The notes beneath the pieces were generated by a model. It had not been told where the DNA came from, ran no database searches, and saw only the letters and a list, made by a program, of their open reading frames with translations. Position numbers and translations under genes: made by a program. This document shows, in pieces, positions 27,228 through 37,511 of a DNA stretch of 64,000 bases. How positions within the stretch are numbered: the stretch's first letter is position 1; the number at the start of each line of letters is the position of its first letter. Source of the DNA: DATFDN01 sp963762525 (lineage in GTDB: Bacteria > Pseudomonadota > Alphaproteobacteria > Acetobacterales > Acetobacteraceae); contig CAVXKT010000003.1 in the NCBI GenBank assembly GCA_963762525.1, positions 434,001-498,000 on the forward strand, in the 5' to 3' direction.

Positions 27228-29360
27228 TCATCCGCCGGCCAGAGCCCAATCCTTGAGCGGCCAGAACAGCCCGCTTTCCTCGCGCAGCAGCCGCCCGATT
27301 TCCATCGCCGGACAAGCGGGGCAGAACAGGTGGCCTTGCGCCTCGTCGAGACCCTCGCGCATCAGCAGCGATAATTGCCGCGTCGTCTCCACGCCCTCGG
27401 CGGTGGTCCTGAGGTTGAGACTGCTGCACAGGCCGGTCACGGCGCGTACGATCGCCGTGCAGTCGGGACGGGTGCCCAGACCGGCGGTGAACGAGCGATC
27501 GATCTTCACGCGATCGAACGGCACCCGGACCAACGAGCTCTAGCGATGAATAGCCGGTGCCGAAATCATCGAGCGCGAGCGAGACCCCCATCGCCTTCAG
27601 CCGGTCCAGCGTCTCCCTGACCTCCTCGGTATCCTGGAGGACCACCAACTCGGTCACCTCCAATTCCAGCCGCGCCGGGCTCGAGGCCGGAGGCGAGGAG
27701 GGCGGACCGGACCTCCTCGACCAGCTCGCGTCGGCGGAGCTGGACGGGAGAAATGTTCACCGCGACCTTCAACCCGTCGGGCCAGCCGACCGCTTCGGCA
27801 CAGGCGCGTCGCAGCGCCCATTCGCCGATCGGGCCGATCAGGCCGGTCTGCTCGGCGAGTTGGATGAACTCGTGAGCGCCGACCAGGCCGCGGATCGGAT
27901 GTCGCCAACGCAGCAGCGCCTCGCAACCGGCGTAGCATCGACGCCCCAGATCCACCAGCGGCTGAAAGAACAGCTCGAACTCTTCGGCGGCCACCGCCCG
28001 GCGCAGCTCCAGCTCCAGCCGGCTCCGCGTCGCCAATTCCCGCTCGATGGCCGGCTCGAAGCGGCTCCAGCCGCCAGGCGCCGTGCTTTTGCTCCGGTAG
28101 AGCGCGAGATCGGCGGCGCGCAGCAGGGTGTCGGGCACGTCGCCGTCGCGCGGGGCGGTGGCGACACCGAGACTTGCGCGGACCACGATCTCGCGCCCCT
28201 CCACCACGAACGGCCGCGCCAGCCGGCGCACGATCCGATCGGCCAGGGCCAGCACCCCGGCGGGCTGGCGGGCGGAGTGCTGAATGATGGCGAATTCGTC
28301 GCCACCCAGCCGCGCCACCGTGTCGTCTTCGCGCACGCAGGCGGCGAGCCTCGCGCCCACTTGCTGAAGCAGGGCGTCGCCGATCGGATGGCCGTAAGTG
28401 TCGTTGACCTCCTTGAAGCGGTCGAGATCGAGACACACCAAGCCGAACCGGCGCCCGGTGCCGACCTCCTGTTCCAGGCGGGTCTGGAACATGACTCGAT
28501 TTGCCAGTCCGGTGAGGGCATCGTGATGCGCCAGGTGGGCGATGCGCGCTTCCGCGTGGCGGCGCTCGGTAATGTCACGGGCGATAACCAGGATCAGCTC
28601 CTCGCCGTCCACCTTGAGAACCGTGGCGGAGACCGATAGCTCCAGCGTCTCTCCCGTCGGGGTGCGCATCGAATGCGACAGGTCACGGACTTGCCCATCG
28701 CGGCGCAGCGTCTGCACCATCGGGGCACGGCCGAGCGGGCCTTGCCACAGCCGCAGTTCGGTGGTGGTCCGTCCGATCACGCTCTCCCGTGTTCCGCCCG
28801 TGAGGCGAAGGAACGCCGTCATTGACATCGATCAACCGGCCTTCATCGAGGGTGCCGATCGCCATCACGTCGGGACTGTTTCGAAACACGGTGGTGAACA
28901 GCCGTTCCGAACGTTGGAGGCCTTCCTCGGCGCGCTTGCGGTCGCTGACGTCGTGATAGATGCCGAGCAGGGCCGGCTCGCTCATCCCAAAGGATGTTTC
29001 CCGCCAGGCACTCCATCCAAACCGCGGTGCCATCGGGACGCAGCAGGCGGAATTCATAGTGGGAGGTAAGCCTCCTCGCCGCGCATTCGAGCGGCGATGC
29101 GCGCCTGCACCAGAACCCAATCGTCGGGATGGACGTACGCGCCCATGACGTGCCGCGCGAGCGCCTCGGCCGGCGATGCGTAGCCGTTCAGCCGCGCATA
29201 AGCCGGATTGACGAAGAGGCACCGCCCGTCGCGGTGCACCACGATCGCATTCAGCGATTTGTCGAGAATGTCGGCGAGTTGGCGGCCGTTCCCGTGTCGG
29301 CGTTTCGGCGAAGTCTTCGGACGGCATCGCGGGTTCCGGACGGCTTCCGTCGCTCGCCAA
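27228..29360 (-). pseudogene. PAS-GGDEF-EAL cyclic-di-GMP protein, broken by several frameshifts
   Basis: The pieces of one multidomain signalling protein are spread over three frames. In order: PAS (LDKSLNAIVVHRDGRCLFVN, VHPDDW), PAC (ALLGIYHDVSDRKRAEEGLQ), second PAS (FRNSPDVMAIG), PAC (VIARDITERRHAEARIAHLA), GGDEF with LGGDEFAIIQ, and EAL with GCEALLRWRHP and LALDDFGTGYSS, KIDRSFTAGLG at the end. At least five frame changes are needed (about 29290, 29055, 28980, 28835, 27690, 27545). The GGDEF is intact and the EAL opens with EALLRW. It may be a decaying gene or a badly sequenced one. Start uncertain (ATG 29360 or further up). Confidence 0.75.
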
Positions 29361-29435
29361 CCAGGTCGTCGCGCGACCCGCCCAGAGTGCTCCGGGGTGG
29401 GTAACAATTCAGTGAAGAACGGGAAGAAAAGTGGC

Positions 29436-30359
29436 TCAGGCGGCCCGATCGGGGCGGGTCTCGTGGCGCCGGAAGCTGTCCTCGATATGCGCCGCCAGCA
29501 CCTCGGCGGCCTTGCTGCGGGTGGCTCGGCAGGTGATGAGCTGGATACCGAATTGCGGCAAACGCGGCAGGCCTTCCTCGGGGCGCACCGCCCGCAAACC
29601 CTCCGGCAACCACGACATCGTGGAGACCGTCACCGCCAAACCGGCAAGGACCGGCACCTGGGTGCCGATCTGCGAGGCGGAGGTATAGGCGATGCGGTAG
29701 CGCCTGCCGGCCTTCTCCAAGGCCGCGATAGCCGCGCCCGCCCACTCGCAATCGTGGCCGGTGGCGGCGCGATAGCGGTCGCGGTCGGCGAGCGCGAGCG
29801 GCAACGGGTCCTGCCGATGCGGCGCGTGGCGGACCGAGGTTACCCACACCAGCGGTCCGCGCCAGAGCGGCACCGTCGCCAAGCCGGCGGTTTCGTGGCC
29901 TTCGGAGACCAGCGCCATGTCCAGCTCGCTCGCCTTCAGGCGCCGAACCAGCTCGTCCGATGGCAGGCACATCACGTCCACCTGCACCGCCGGATGGGTC
30001 TCGGCGAAGCGGGCGAGGATGGGCGGCAGATGGCTGAGCGCATAGTCGTCCGGCGTGCCGAGACGCAGCGTGCCGGTGAGCTTCGGACCGCGGAATGTCG
30101 TCAGCACCTCATCGCTCAGCGCGAGGATATGACGGGCGCGGGTGAGCAAATACTGACCGTGCGGAGTGAGTTCGACGGCCCCGCCTTTGCCGCGGGCAAG
30201 AACCGGATGGCCGAGCGCCGTCTCCAGCCGCTTAACCTGCATCGAGACCGCCGATTGCGTGCGCCCGACCAGCGCGGCGGCACGGGTGAAGCTGCGGCCC
30301 TCGGCGATCAGCACGAAGGCGCGGAGCGCGTCCGGATCGAGCGGCGGAGGCACGTTCAT
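29436..30359 (-). CDS. LysR-family transcriptional regulator
   Basis: 307 residues from ATG 30359. The N-terminal winged helix-turn-helix reads LDPDALRAFVLIAEGRSFTR and RTQSAVSMQVKRLETALGHP. The effector domain follows (LTGTLRLGTPDDYALSHLPP onwards). Overall it resembles the LrhA/PecT-like LysR group. It is divergent from the DUF1127 gene with about 106 bases between, an arrangement seen repeatedly in alphaproteobacteria. The effector is unknown, but regulation of the divergent gene and of itself is likely. Confidence 0.92.
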   Translation of the reverse strand: MNVPPPLDPDALRAFVLIAEGRSFTRAAALVGRTQSAVSMQVKRLETALGHPVLARGKGGAVELTPHGQYLLTRARHILALSDEVLTTFRGPKLTGTLRLGTPDDYALSHLPPILARFAETHPAVQVDVMCLPSDELVRRLKASELDMALVSEGHETAGLATVPLWRGPLVWVTSVRHAPHRQDPLPLALADRDRYRAATGHDCEWAGAAIAALEKAGRRYRIAYTSASQIGTQVPVLAGLAVTVSTMSWLPEGLRAVRPEEGLPRLPQFGIQLITCRATRSKAAEVLAAHIEDSFRRHETRPDRAA

Positions 30360-30465
30360 GGTTATCAATATAGGTGATGGCGGATATCAGATCAATTCGT
30401 TTTGCTGATTACGGTCGGCTCTCCACGTAGATCCCATCCGAGACCGAGAGCGAGAGGAGGTCGCG

Positions 30466-30717
30466 ATGTCGGATCGTGTAATGCTTCCGTTTCAGGTCCC
30501 CGCCGCCCCGGCGCGTCCGTACGCGGCGCCGACGCCGAGGCGACGCGGATCGCCGCGTCCGCTCGGCGCGTCGCTGGCCGGCTGGCTCGCCGAGGCTTGG
30601 CGGCGGCACCGCTCCCGCCAGCGGTTGGCCGAGATGGACGGGCGGATGCTCCGCGATATCGGGGTGACTTTTGCCGAGGCGGAGAACGAGGCGAATAAGC
30701 CGTTCTGGCGAGATTGA
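30466..30717 (+). CDS. DUF1127 (YjiS-like) small protein
   Basis: 83 residues. The C-terminal half holds the DUF1127 motif: RQRLAEMDGRMLRDIGVTFA, followed by EAENEANKPFWRD. The N-terminal half is basic and proline-rich. Small DUF1127 proteins in alphaproteobacteria bind RNA and influence sRNA turnover and phosphate or carbon metabolism; the role here is inference. GAGAGGAGG lies upstream of the ATG as a strong ribosome binding site. Confidence 0.88.
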   Translation: MSDRVMLPFQVPAAPARPYAAPTPRRRGSPRPLGASLAGWLAEAWRRHRSRQRLAEMDGRMLRDIGVTFAEAENEANKPFWRD

Positions 30718-30786
30718 GAACCGGCTCGCGCCATTGCGAACTTCCGGCGGCTGCAATGGCGCGACGGCTCTCCCAAATCGCGTTTG

Positions 30787-32093
30787 ATGGAACATGCCAT
30801 ACTGCGCCCCGGCGAGACCTGTTGGCACATCGCGCGGGCGAAGCGGATGGCGGTCATCATCGACGGCTCGGCGTACTTCGCGCATCTGCAACAGGCAATT
30901 CTGTCGGCGCGCCACTCGATCCTGATGGTGGGCTGGGACTTCGACGCGCCGCATCCTGCTGAAGCACGACGGCCAATGCGATGACGTGCCCGACCGATTG
31001 GGCGCGCTACTGACCTATGCGGTGCGCCGCACGCCGCGGGCTGCGGTCTATTTCCTGCGCTGGGACTTGGCATTCCTGAAGAGGCCGTTCCGGGGCGTGA
31101 CGCCGCTGTTCCTGATAAATCTGCTCGCTCTGCGGCGGCTTCACTTCAAACTCGACCGCCATCATCCGGTCGACGCTGCCATCACCAGAAGATCGTGGTG
31201 ATCGACAATTCGGTGGCGTTTTGCGGCGGCATCGAGTGATCATCCGGTCAAACGTGGACGTGGCGATCGCGCGCACCGAGCCCGCCTACGGCGCGCAACC
31301 CGAGGCGCGCGAGATCGAAGCGTTGTACCTCGCGGCGATCGCGGCGGCGCGGCGCACGATCTATCTCGAGAGCCAATATTTCAGCGGCCACCGCATCGCT
31401 GATGCGCTCACCGCTCGGCTGCGCGAACCCGACGGGCCGGAGATCGTGATCGTCAACCCGCGGCGCGCCGAGGGCTGGCTGGAGCAGAAGGTGATGGGCG
31501 CCGCTCGCGCGGTGCTGCTGCAGCGGCTGCGCGCCGCCGACGCGCATCGGCGGCTGCGCTTCTGCACTCTGGTCACCGAGCGGCGCGGCGACATCTATGT
31601 TCACGCCAAGGTGCTGGTGGTGGACGACCGGCTGCTGCGGGTGGGCTCGTCGAACATCAACAATCGCTCGATGGGCATTGATACCGAGTGCGACCTGGCG
31701 GTGGAGGTGCCGCCGGGGAAGCCGGGAATGCGTGCGCAGATTCTGCGAGTGCGCGACAGCCTGTTGGCCGAGCATCTCGGCGTGGGCGCCGACAAGCTGG
31801 CGGCCACGCTGCGCGAGACCGGCGGTTCCATCGTCGCCGTCGTGGACCGGCTGATGCGCCCGGACGGCAGAAGCCTGAAGCAGTTCGAGCCGCGGGAGCT
31901 GTCGGCCGCCGAGCGGGCGCTGGCGGAGAGCCACCTGCTCGACCCGGATCGGCCGGAAGCGTTCGATCCGGCATTCCTGAACGAGCGGCGGTTGGTGACA
32001 CCGGGGCGGGCGGCGGCGGTGCTGCTGATCGGGGGTGCGGTGCTGGCGGGAGCGCGGGGCGGGCGGGAAAAACGGCGCCCGACCGCCCCCTGA
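30787..32093 (+). pseudogene. Phospholipase D-family gene with frameshifts and an internal deletion
   Basis: The N-terminal part (MAVIIDGSAYFAHLQQAILS, MVGWDFD) continues in a second frame (ILLKHDGQCDDVPDRLGALL) and then a third (HHQKIVVIDNSVAFCGGIE, the first HKD motif), ending in TGA at about 31238-31240. Directly after it the text resumes at DVAIARTEPAYGAQ, which in intact family members lies roughly 80-100 residues further on. The linker with the rest of domain 1 is therefore missing. The second HKD (IYVHAKVLVVDDRLLRVGSS) and the C-terminus are intact. The enzyme as encoded would be inactive. Confidence 0.75.
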
Positions 32094-32145
32094 CACTACG
32101 CCATTGATCGCCTATCCTCCGGGCTCTTCCGGACGGAGGCCCGTC

Positions 32146-33624
32146 ATGCTCAATCCCGCAAGCCCGCTGCCGCTCAAGGACCCGACGCTGCTGCGTCAGG
32201 CAAATTGCATCGATGCCAAATGGGTGCAGGCCGATAGCGGCCGAACGCTCACGGTGAATAATCCCGCGACCGGCGAGGCGGTGGGCGAGGTTCCGGCGAT
32301 GGGCGCGGCGGAGGCGCGCCGCGCCATCGAAGCGGCGGCGCGGGCCTATCCGGATTGGCGTGCGATGCTCGCCAAGGAGCGCGGTGCGATCCTCCGCAAG
32401 CTGTCCGATCTGATGCTGGCGAACGCCGACGATCTTGCGGTGGTGATGACCGCCGAGCAGGGCAAACCGCTGACCGAAAGCAAGGGCGAGATCGCCTATG
32501 CGGCGAGCTTCATCGACTGGTTCGCCGAGGAGGGAAAGCGGGTTTATGGCGACACCATCCCGCAGAACGCCAAGGGGCGGCGTATAATCGTGCAGAAGGA
32601 GCCGGTGGGCGTCTTCGCCGCCATTACGCCCTGGAATTTTCCCGCCGCGATGATTACCCGCAAGGCCGGGCCGGGCTGGGCGGCTGGATGCACCGGTGTC
32701 ATTCGCCCGGCAAGTCAGACCCCGTTCTCGGCGCTGGCGCTGGCCGTTCTGGCCGAGCGCGCGGGAATGCCGCCGGGCGTGTGCAACGTGATTACCGGAC
32801 CATCCGGGGAGATCGGCGCTGAGCTGACCGGGAACCCGACAGTGCGCAAGCTGTCGTTCACCGGCTCCACCGAGGTCGGCGCCAAGCTGCTCGCGCAATG
32901 CGCACCGACCATCAAGAAGACCAGCATGGAGCTGGGCGGCAATGCGCCGTTCATCGTCTTCGATGACGCCGATCTCGACGCCGCCGTGCAGGGCGCGATG
33001 GCGAGCAAGTATCGCAATACCGGCCAGACCTGCGTCTGCTCCAACCGGATTCTGGTGCAGGAGGGCGTGTACGAAGCGTTCGCGCAAAAGTTCAAGACGG
33101 CGATCGAGGCGATGAAGGTCGGGAACGGCATGGAGCCGGGGGTCGTGCAGGGGCCGCTCATCAACGCCGATGGCGTGGCGAAGGTGGAGGCGCACATCGC
33201 CGACGCGCTGAAGCGCGGCGCCAAGGTGCTGACCGGCGGCAAGCGTCATCAGTTGGGCGGCAATTTCTACGAGCCGACATTGCTCGCCGAAGTGCCGCCG
33301 GATGCGGTGATCTTCCATGAGGAGACGTTCGGGCCGGTGGCGCCGCTATTCCGCTTCAAGACCGAGGAGGAGGCGATCCGGCTCGCCAACGACACCGAGT
33401 TCGGTTTGGCGGCATATTTCTACGCCCGCGACGTCGGCCGCATCTTCCGGGTCGCGGAGGCGCTCGAAGCGGGGCTGATCGGCATCAACGAAGGCATCAT
33501 CTCTACCGCGGAGGCGCCGTTCGGCGGGATGAAGTATTCGGGCCTCGGACGCGAGGGATCGAAATACGGGATCGAGGAGTATCTGGAAGTGAAGTATCTG
33601 GCGATCGGCGGCATCGGAAGTTAG
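32146..33624 (+). CDS. gabD: NAD(P)-dependent succinate-semialdehyde dehydrogenase-like
   Basis: 492 residues from ATG 32146. All aldehyde dehydrogenase landmarks are present: FAAITPWNFPAAMITRKAGP, FTGSTEVGAKLL, the general base in MELGGNAPFIVFDDADL, catalytic Cys in NTGQTCVCSNRI, and the closing GGMKYSGLGREGSKYGIEEY. The pattern is that of GabD, which oxidises succinate semialdehyde to succinate; related semialdehydes are possible. No gabT neighbour is present. Confidence 0.9.
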   Translation: MLNPASPLPLKDPTLLRQANCIDAKWVQADSGRTLTVNNPATGEAVGEVPAMGAAEARRAIEAAARAYPDWRAMLAKERGAILRKLSDLMLANADDLAVVMTAEQGKPLTESKGEIAYAASFIDWFAEEGKRVYGDTIPQNAKGRRIIVQKEPVGVFAAITPWNFPAAMITRKAGPGWAAGCTGVIRPASQTPFSALALAVLAERAGMPPGVCNVITGPSGEIGAELTGNPTVRKLSFTGSTEVGAKLLAQCAPTIKKTSMELGGNAPFIVFDDADLDAAVQGAMASKYRNTGQTCVCSNRILVQEGVYEAFAQKFKTAIEAMKVGNGMEPGVVQGPLINADGVAKVEAHIADALKRGAKVLTGGKRHQLGGNFYEPTLLAEVPPDAVIFHEETFGPVAPLFRFKTEEEAIRLANDTEFGLAAYFYARDVGRIFRVAEALEAGLIGINEGIISTAEAPFGGMKYSGLGREGSKYGIEEYLEVKYLAIGGIGS

Positions 33625-33709
33625 ACGAGGCGGCCACGCGAGGGCGGGCAGGACGCAAATGACCCCACGTCGCGGGCGCCCGGCCTGATCCCATCCGAAA
33701 GGACCGAGA

Positions 33710-34172
33710 ATGCCGATCATTGATCCCGCCGCCGCGCCGCCCGTCGAAGGGTCGGACTATCCATCTCCCTTCGATGCCCGTTGTCGGCATCGGATGCGCC
33801 AGCAACTCGGGGACTTCGCGGGCCTGAGTCAGTTCGGGGTTAATTTGTTGACCCTACCGCCGGGCAGCTGGTCGAAGTCAGCGCCACTGGCACAGCGCCG
33901 AGGATGAGTTCGTCTGGGTGCTGGAGGGCGAGGTCATGCTAGTGACGGAATCGGGGGAGACGCCGCTCCGCGAGGGCGACTGCGCCGGGTTTGCCGCCGG
34001 TGTCGCCGACGGGCATCACCTGCAGAACCGTTCCCACCGACCGGCGCGACTGCTCGAAATCGGCTCGCGCCGTCCCGACACGGATTGGGGCGAGTATCCG
34101 GGGATCGACCTTCGCTGGAGCCCCACCCGAGGCTACATCCACCGCGACGGAACCGGTTACAAGCCGCGGTGA
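33710..34172 (+). CDS. Cupin domain protein (one frameshift)
   Basis: About 153 residues. The first part (MPIIDPAAAPPVEGSDYPSP, FGVNLLTLPPGSWS) and the second (HWHSAEDEFVWVLEGEVMLV, TPLREGDCAGFAAG) are in different frames; one surplus base near 33880 separates them. The HWHxxxxE metal-binding motif of the cupin barrel is present in the corrected reading. Ends GYIHRDGTGYKPR, common in small stand-alone cupins of unknown substrate. Confidence 0.8.
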
Positions 34173-34242
34173 TTGGCTCCCCCCGCCGGCACGGCAATCC
34201 GAGGAACGTCGTGGAAACCGCGCCGCTTGCGGCGGGCACGAT

Positions 34243-35021
34243 TCATTCAACGCGGATCTCGTGCAGCACCCCCGGATCAATCGTGATCCCGCCGCCGGAG
34301 AACGGCCGATCATTGACCATCAGCAGCACCAGGCAGGCGGCGATCGCGGTCGAGAAGGTGAACAGGTTGATGGCGACGGTGGCGGGCCGTTCGAGGTGAA
34401 CCATGCCGATGGTCAGCAGCATCAAAGCGTCGAGAAGGCCGATGATGACCCACTGGATCGGGGCGATGACCTCGCGACTGAGCACGATCCGGTCCCGTCG
34501 CGCCTCCAGGACGTGTTCGAGCGCCGTCATCGCATGCCGCTGCACGAGTTCCTGACCCGAACCGTGGGGCGCAAAGGTGATCAGCGCTGTCATCGCCTCC
34601 GGCAGTCCGGGCGGAGATTGGCGCCAGACCGCGCGCGCCTCGGCCATTTCCGGCCATTCCTCCACCTCGACGAAGTGCAGGTATTTGCTGAGCCCGTTGC
34701 GTATCGCCGTCCGCACCTCGGTGGGCAGGTTGTCGGCGAGCACAAGCGCGTCGCGGGCTGCGCTCCCCTCGCGAGCGATGAGGTTGCGTAGCGCTCTCGC
34801 GCATTCGCCCACACGTGGGAGGCAAGGAACAGAAGCAACAGACCGAGGATGACCCCGAGCGGGGTCAGCATGGCCGGCGTCGTCGCCTTCACATGCAGCG
34901 CGATGCGTCGCTCCGCAATCATGGCGACGGCGATAAAGATCAGCGCCGCCAATGCGTAGTTGAGCGCAAGCACGAGCAGCACGATCACCAAGGTCGGCTG
35001 CGATTCGACCCAGAGAATCAT
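34243..35021 (-). CDS. DUF4239 (bestrophin-like) membrane protein, one frameshift
   Basis: About 259 residues from ATG 35021. Two N-terminal membrane helices (LVIVLLVLALNYALAALIFI, LGVILGLLLLFLASHVW), a soluble middle (YLHFVEVEEWPEMAEA), and two C-terminal helices (WVIIGLLDALMLLTIGMV, LFTFSTAIAACLVLLMV). This is the layout of DUF4239, distantly related to bestrophin channels. A single missing base near 34797 breaks the frame. Function unknown. It ends convergently with the cupin gene. Confidence 0.75.
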
Positions 35022-35053
35022 GGCTCGGCACCCGATCCCCGTCCAGTCACCGC

Positions 35054-35788
35054 CTATGCCGGCAATACCTCGTCGAGCGACCACTGCTCCGCCGACGCCC
35101 CGGCCAGCGCCTGGATGCGTTCCTCGTCGCCCGCTAGTTCGGCGGCCGGACCGGACCAGACCGTCTGGCCGTGGTCCAGCACGTAGGCTTGATCCGTTAC
35201 CTCCAGGCTGGCGCGGACGTTCTGCTCCACCAACAGCACCGACATTCCCTCCGCGCGCATTTGCGACACCACCCGGAACACCTCGCGCACGATCAGCGGC
35301 GCCAGACCCTGCGAGGGCTCGTCGAGGATCAGCAGCTTCGGGTTCAGCAGCAGCGCGCGGCCGATCGACAGCATCTCCTGCTCGCCGCCCGAAAGCTGGC
35401 GGCCAAGATTGTGTCGACGTTCCTGCAGCCGCGGGAACAGCTCATAGACGCGCGCGATGGTCCACGGCCCCGGGCGCTCCAGCGGCACGCGCAGATTGTC
35501 GTGGACCGTGAGGTTGGGGAAGATTTTGCGCCCCTCCGGCACATATCCGACGCCCAGCGCCGCGATCCGATATGGCGGCAGCCGGGTGGCGTCGCGGCCG
35601 AACACGATGACGCGGCCGCTGCGCGCCGGGGTCAGGCCGACCAGGCTGCGCAAGGTGGTGGTCTTGCCGGCGCCGTTGCGCCCGAGCAGAGTCGTCACCT
35701 GGCCCTCCGCCACCTCCAGCCCGACATCGTGGAGGATGTGGCTCTTGCCGTAGTAGGTGTTCAGCCCCTCGGCACTGAGCGCGCTCAT
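35054..35788 (-). CDS. livF: Branched-chain-type ABC transporter ATPase LivF (second cluster)
   Basis: 244 residues. Walker A LLGRNGAGKTTTLRSLVG, signature QLSGGEQEMLSIGRALL, Walker B KLLILDEPSQGLAPLI, and the H-loop in MSVLLVEQNVRASLEVTD. Last gene of a five-gene operon on the minus strand (K-H-M-G-F). Start ATG overlaps the livG stop by 4 bases. Only distantly like the livF at 19747, so not a recent copy. Confidence 0.94.
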   Translation of the reverse strand: MSALSAEGLNTYYGKSHILHDVGLEVAEGQVTTLLGRNGAGKTTTLRSLVGLTPARSGRVIVFGRDATRLPPYRIAALGVGYVPEGRKIFPNLTVHDNLRVPLERPGPWTIARVYELFPRLQERRHNLGRQLSGGEQEMLSIGRALLLNPKLLILDEPSQGLAPLIVREVFRVVSQMRAEGMSVLLVEQNVRASLEVTDQAYVLDHGQTVWSGPAAELAGDEERIQALAGASAEQWSLDEVLPA

Positions 35789-36534
35789 TCCGCCTTCCCC
35801 AGATAGGCTTCCTGCACCGCCGGATTGGCGGCGATCGCCTCGGGAGTGCCCTCGGCCAGCAGCCGTCCCTGGTCGAGCACCATGATCCGATCGGCGAGGT
35901 TGAATACCACCCGCATGTCGTGCTCGATCAGCACCACCGTATAGCCGCTTTGCTGGTGCAGTTGGCGGATCAGGCGGGCGATCTGGTAGGTCTCCTGCTC
36001 GCCCATGCCGGCCGTCGGCTCGTCCAGCAGCAGGACGCGCGGGCGCAGCGCCAGCGCCATCGCGATCTCGGCGGCGCGCTGATCGCCGTGCGACAGTTCG
36101 CCCACCAGCCGGTCGGCCACGGCGGTAAGGCCGGCCGCGGTCAGCAGCTCATCGATGCGGTCGCGCACGCGGCTCGCTTCGGCGCGGCCGATCCACGGCC
36201 GCATTCGGAATCCGGTCGCCACCTCGACCGCGATGCGCACGTTCTCGCGCACCGTCAGTTCCGGGAAGATCTCCGTCACCTGGAATGTGCGCGCCAGGCC
36301 GAGCGCGACCCGCCTGGTGGCGTTGACGCGGGTGATGTCGCGGCCTTCCAGCAGGATGCGCCCGGCACTGGGCGGGAAGAAGCCGGTGACGAGATTGAAG
36401 AACGTGGTCTTGCCGGCGCCGTTCGGGCCGATGATGGCGCGCAGCTCGCCGGGCTCGACCGTGAGCGAGACGTTATCGACCGCGACCAGGCTGCCGAACG
36501 TCTTGGTCGCCTGTTGCACCTCAAGCAGGCTCAT
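35785..36534 (-). CDS. livG: Branched-chain-type ABC transporter ATPase LivG (second cluster)
   Basis: 249 residues. Walker A IGPNGAGKTTFFNLVTGFFP, ELSHGDQRAAEIAMALALRP as the LivG-type signature, Walker B RVLLLDEPTAGMGEQE, H-loop VVLIEHDMRVVFNLADRI. It overlaps livF downstream and livM upstream by 4 bases each, indicating translational coupling. Confidence 0.95.
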   Translation of the reverse strand: MSLLEVQQATKTFGSLVAVDNVSLTVEPGELRAIIGPNGAGKTTFFNLVTGFFPPSAGRILLEGRDITRVNATRRVALGLARTFQVTEIFPELTVRENVRIAVEVATGFRMRPWIGRAEASRVRDRIDELLTAAGLTAVADRLVGELSHGDQRAAEIAMALALRPRVLLLDEPTAGMGEQETYQIARLIRQLHQQSGYTVVLIEHDMRVVFNLADRIMVLDQGRLLAEGTPEAIAANPAVQEAYLGKAE

Positions 36535-37511
36535 CCGGGAAGCCGCCGCAGGTAGCCGAGCAGGCCGCGCGGGAAGAACAGCACCACGACGACGAAGATC
36601 AGGCCGATGAAGCTCATCCAGTTCACCGTCTCCGACGAGATGTAGTCCTGCAACGCGACGAACATCGCCGCCCCGAGCAGCGGTCCCCAGAAGCTGCGCA
36701 TCCCGCCCATCACCGCCATGATGACGATGTCGCCCGAGATGATGTAGTTGAGCGTCGTCGGGTCGGCGAAGTTGTTCACCAGCGCATAGAGCGCGCCGGC
36801 GACCGAGGTGAACAAGGTGGAGATGGTGAACGACGCCCAGACATGCGCTTCCACCGGGATGCCGAGGAAGCGTGCGCGACGCTGATTCTCGCGAATGGCG
36901 ATCAAGGTGCGCCCGAAGGGTGAGCGCAGCAGCAGCGCCATCAACCCGACGCAGACCGCGAACACCGCCAGCACGAAGTAATAGAACAGGTTGGTGTTGT
37001 TCTGGATGTCGATCATCAGCGAGCCGATTACTATCGGCGCCCGCTGAAAGCCGCGCAATCCGTCATAGCCGCCGGTGAAGCTGTTCCAGCTATAGGCGAC
37101 GTAGTAGCAGATCTGGCCGAAGGCGATCGTCAGCATGGCAAAATAGACACCCTTGCGGCGCACGATCAGCGCCCCGAACAGTGCCCCGCCGACGGTGCCC
37201 GCCAGGGTGCCGATCAGGATCGCCAGCGGAGTGCTGTGCGCGAGATATTTCAGGGTCATGCCGCAGCCGTAGGCGCCGAGGCCGAAATACGCGGCGTGCC
37301 CGAACGACATCACGCCGGTGAACCCGAGCAGGAAATTGAGCCCCATCGCCGCCAGGCCGAAGACGAGAATGCGCCCGGCGAGCGAAGTGTAGCCGCCGAC
37401 CGCCGGCAGCCAGAGCGGCACCGTCAGCAGCACCAGCCAAATCAGCGCGAATGAGGCGTGATTGCTCCAATTCGGCCGGCGCCGGAAGGTCTCGCCGATG
37501 GTGGTGCTCAC
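36531..37511 (-). CDS. livM: Branched-chain-type ABC transporter permease LivM (second cluster)
   Basis: 326 residues from GTG 37511, which overlaps the livH stop (GTGA). Motifs: LNFLLGFTGVMSFGHAAYFG, RRKGVYFAMLTIAFGQICYY, RTLIAIRENQRRARFLGIPV, VIMAVMGGMRSFWGPLLGAA. About ten hydrophobic segments. An earlier start in frame would extend into livH and is unlikely. Confidence 0.94.
   Translation of the reverse strand: MSTTIGETFRRRPNWSNHASFALIWLVLLTVPLWLPAVGGYTSLAGRILVFGLAAMGLNFLLGFTGVMSFGHAAYFGLGAYGCGMTLKYLAHSTPLAILIGTLAGTVGGALFGALIVRRKGVYFAMLTIAFGQICYYVAYSWNSFTGGYDGLRGFQRAPIVIGSLMIDIQNNTNLFYYFVLAVFAVCVGLMALLLRSPFGRTLIAIRENQRRARFLGIPVEAHVWASFTISTLFTSVAGALYALVNNFADPTTLNYIISGDIVIMAVMGGMRSFWGPLLGAAMFVALQDYISSETVNWMSFIGLIFVVVVLFFPRGLLGYLRRLPG

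Noticed and set aside
27166..27543. Possible small gene starting in the dispersed repeat
   Set aside because: Its start is the repeat itself and the body is antisense to the EAL domain.
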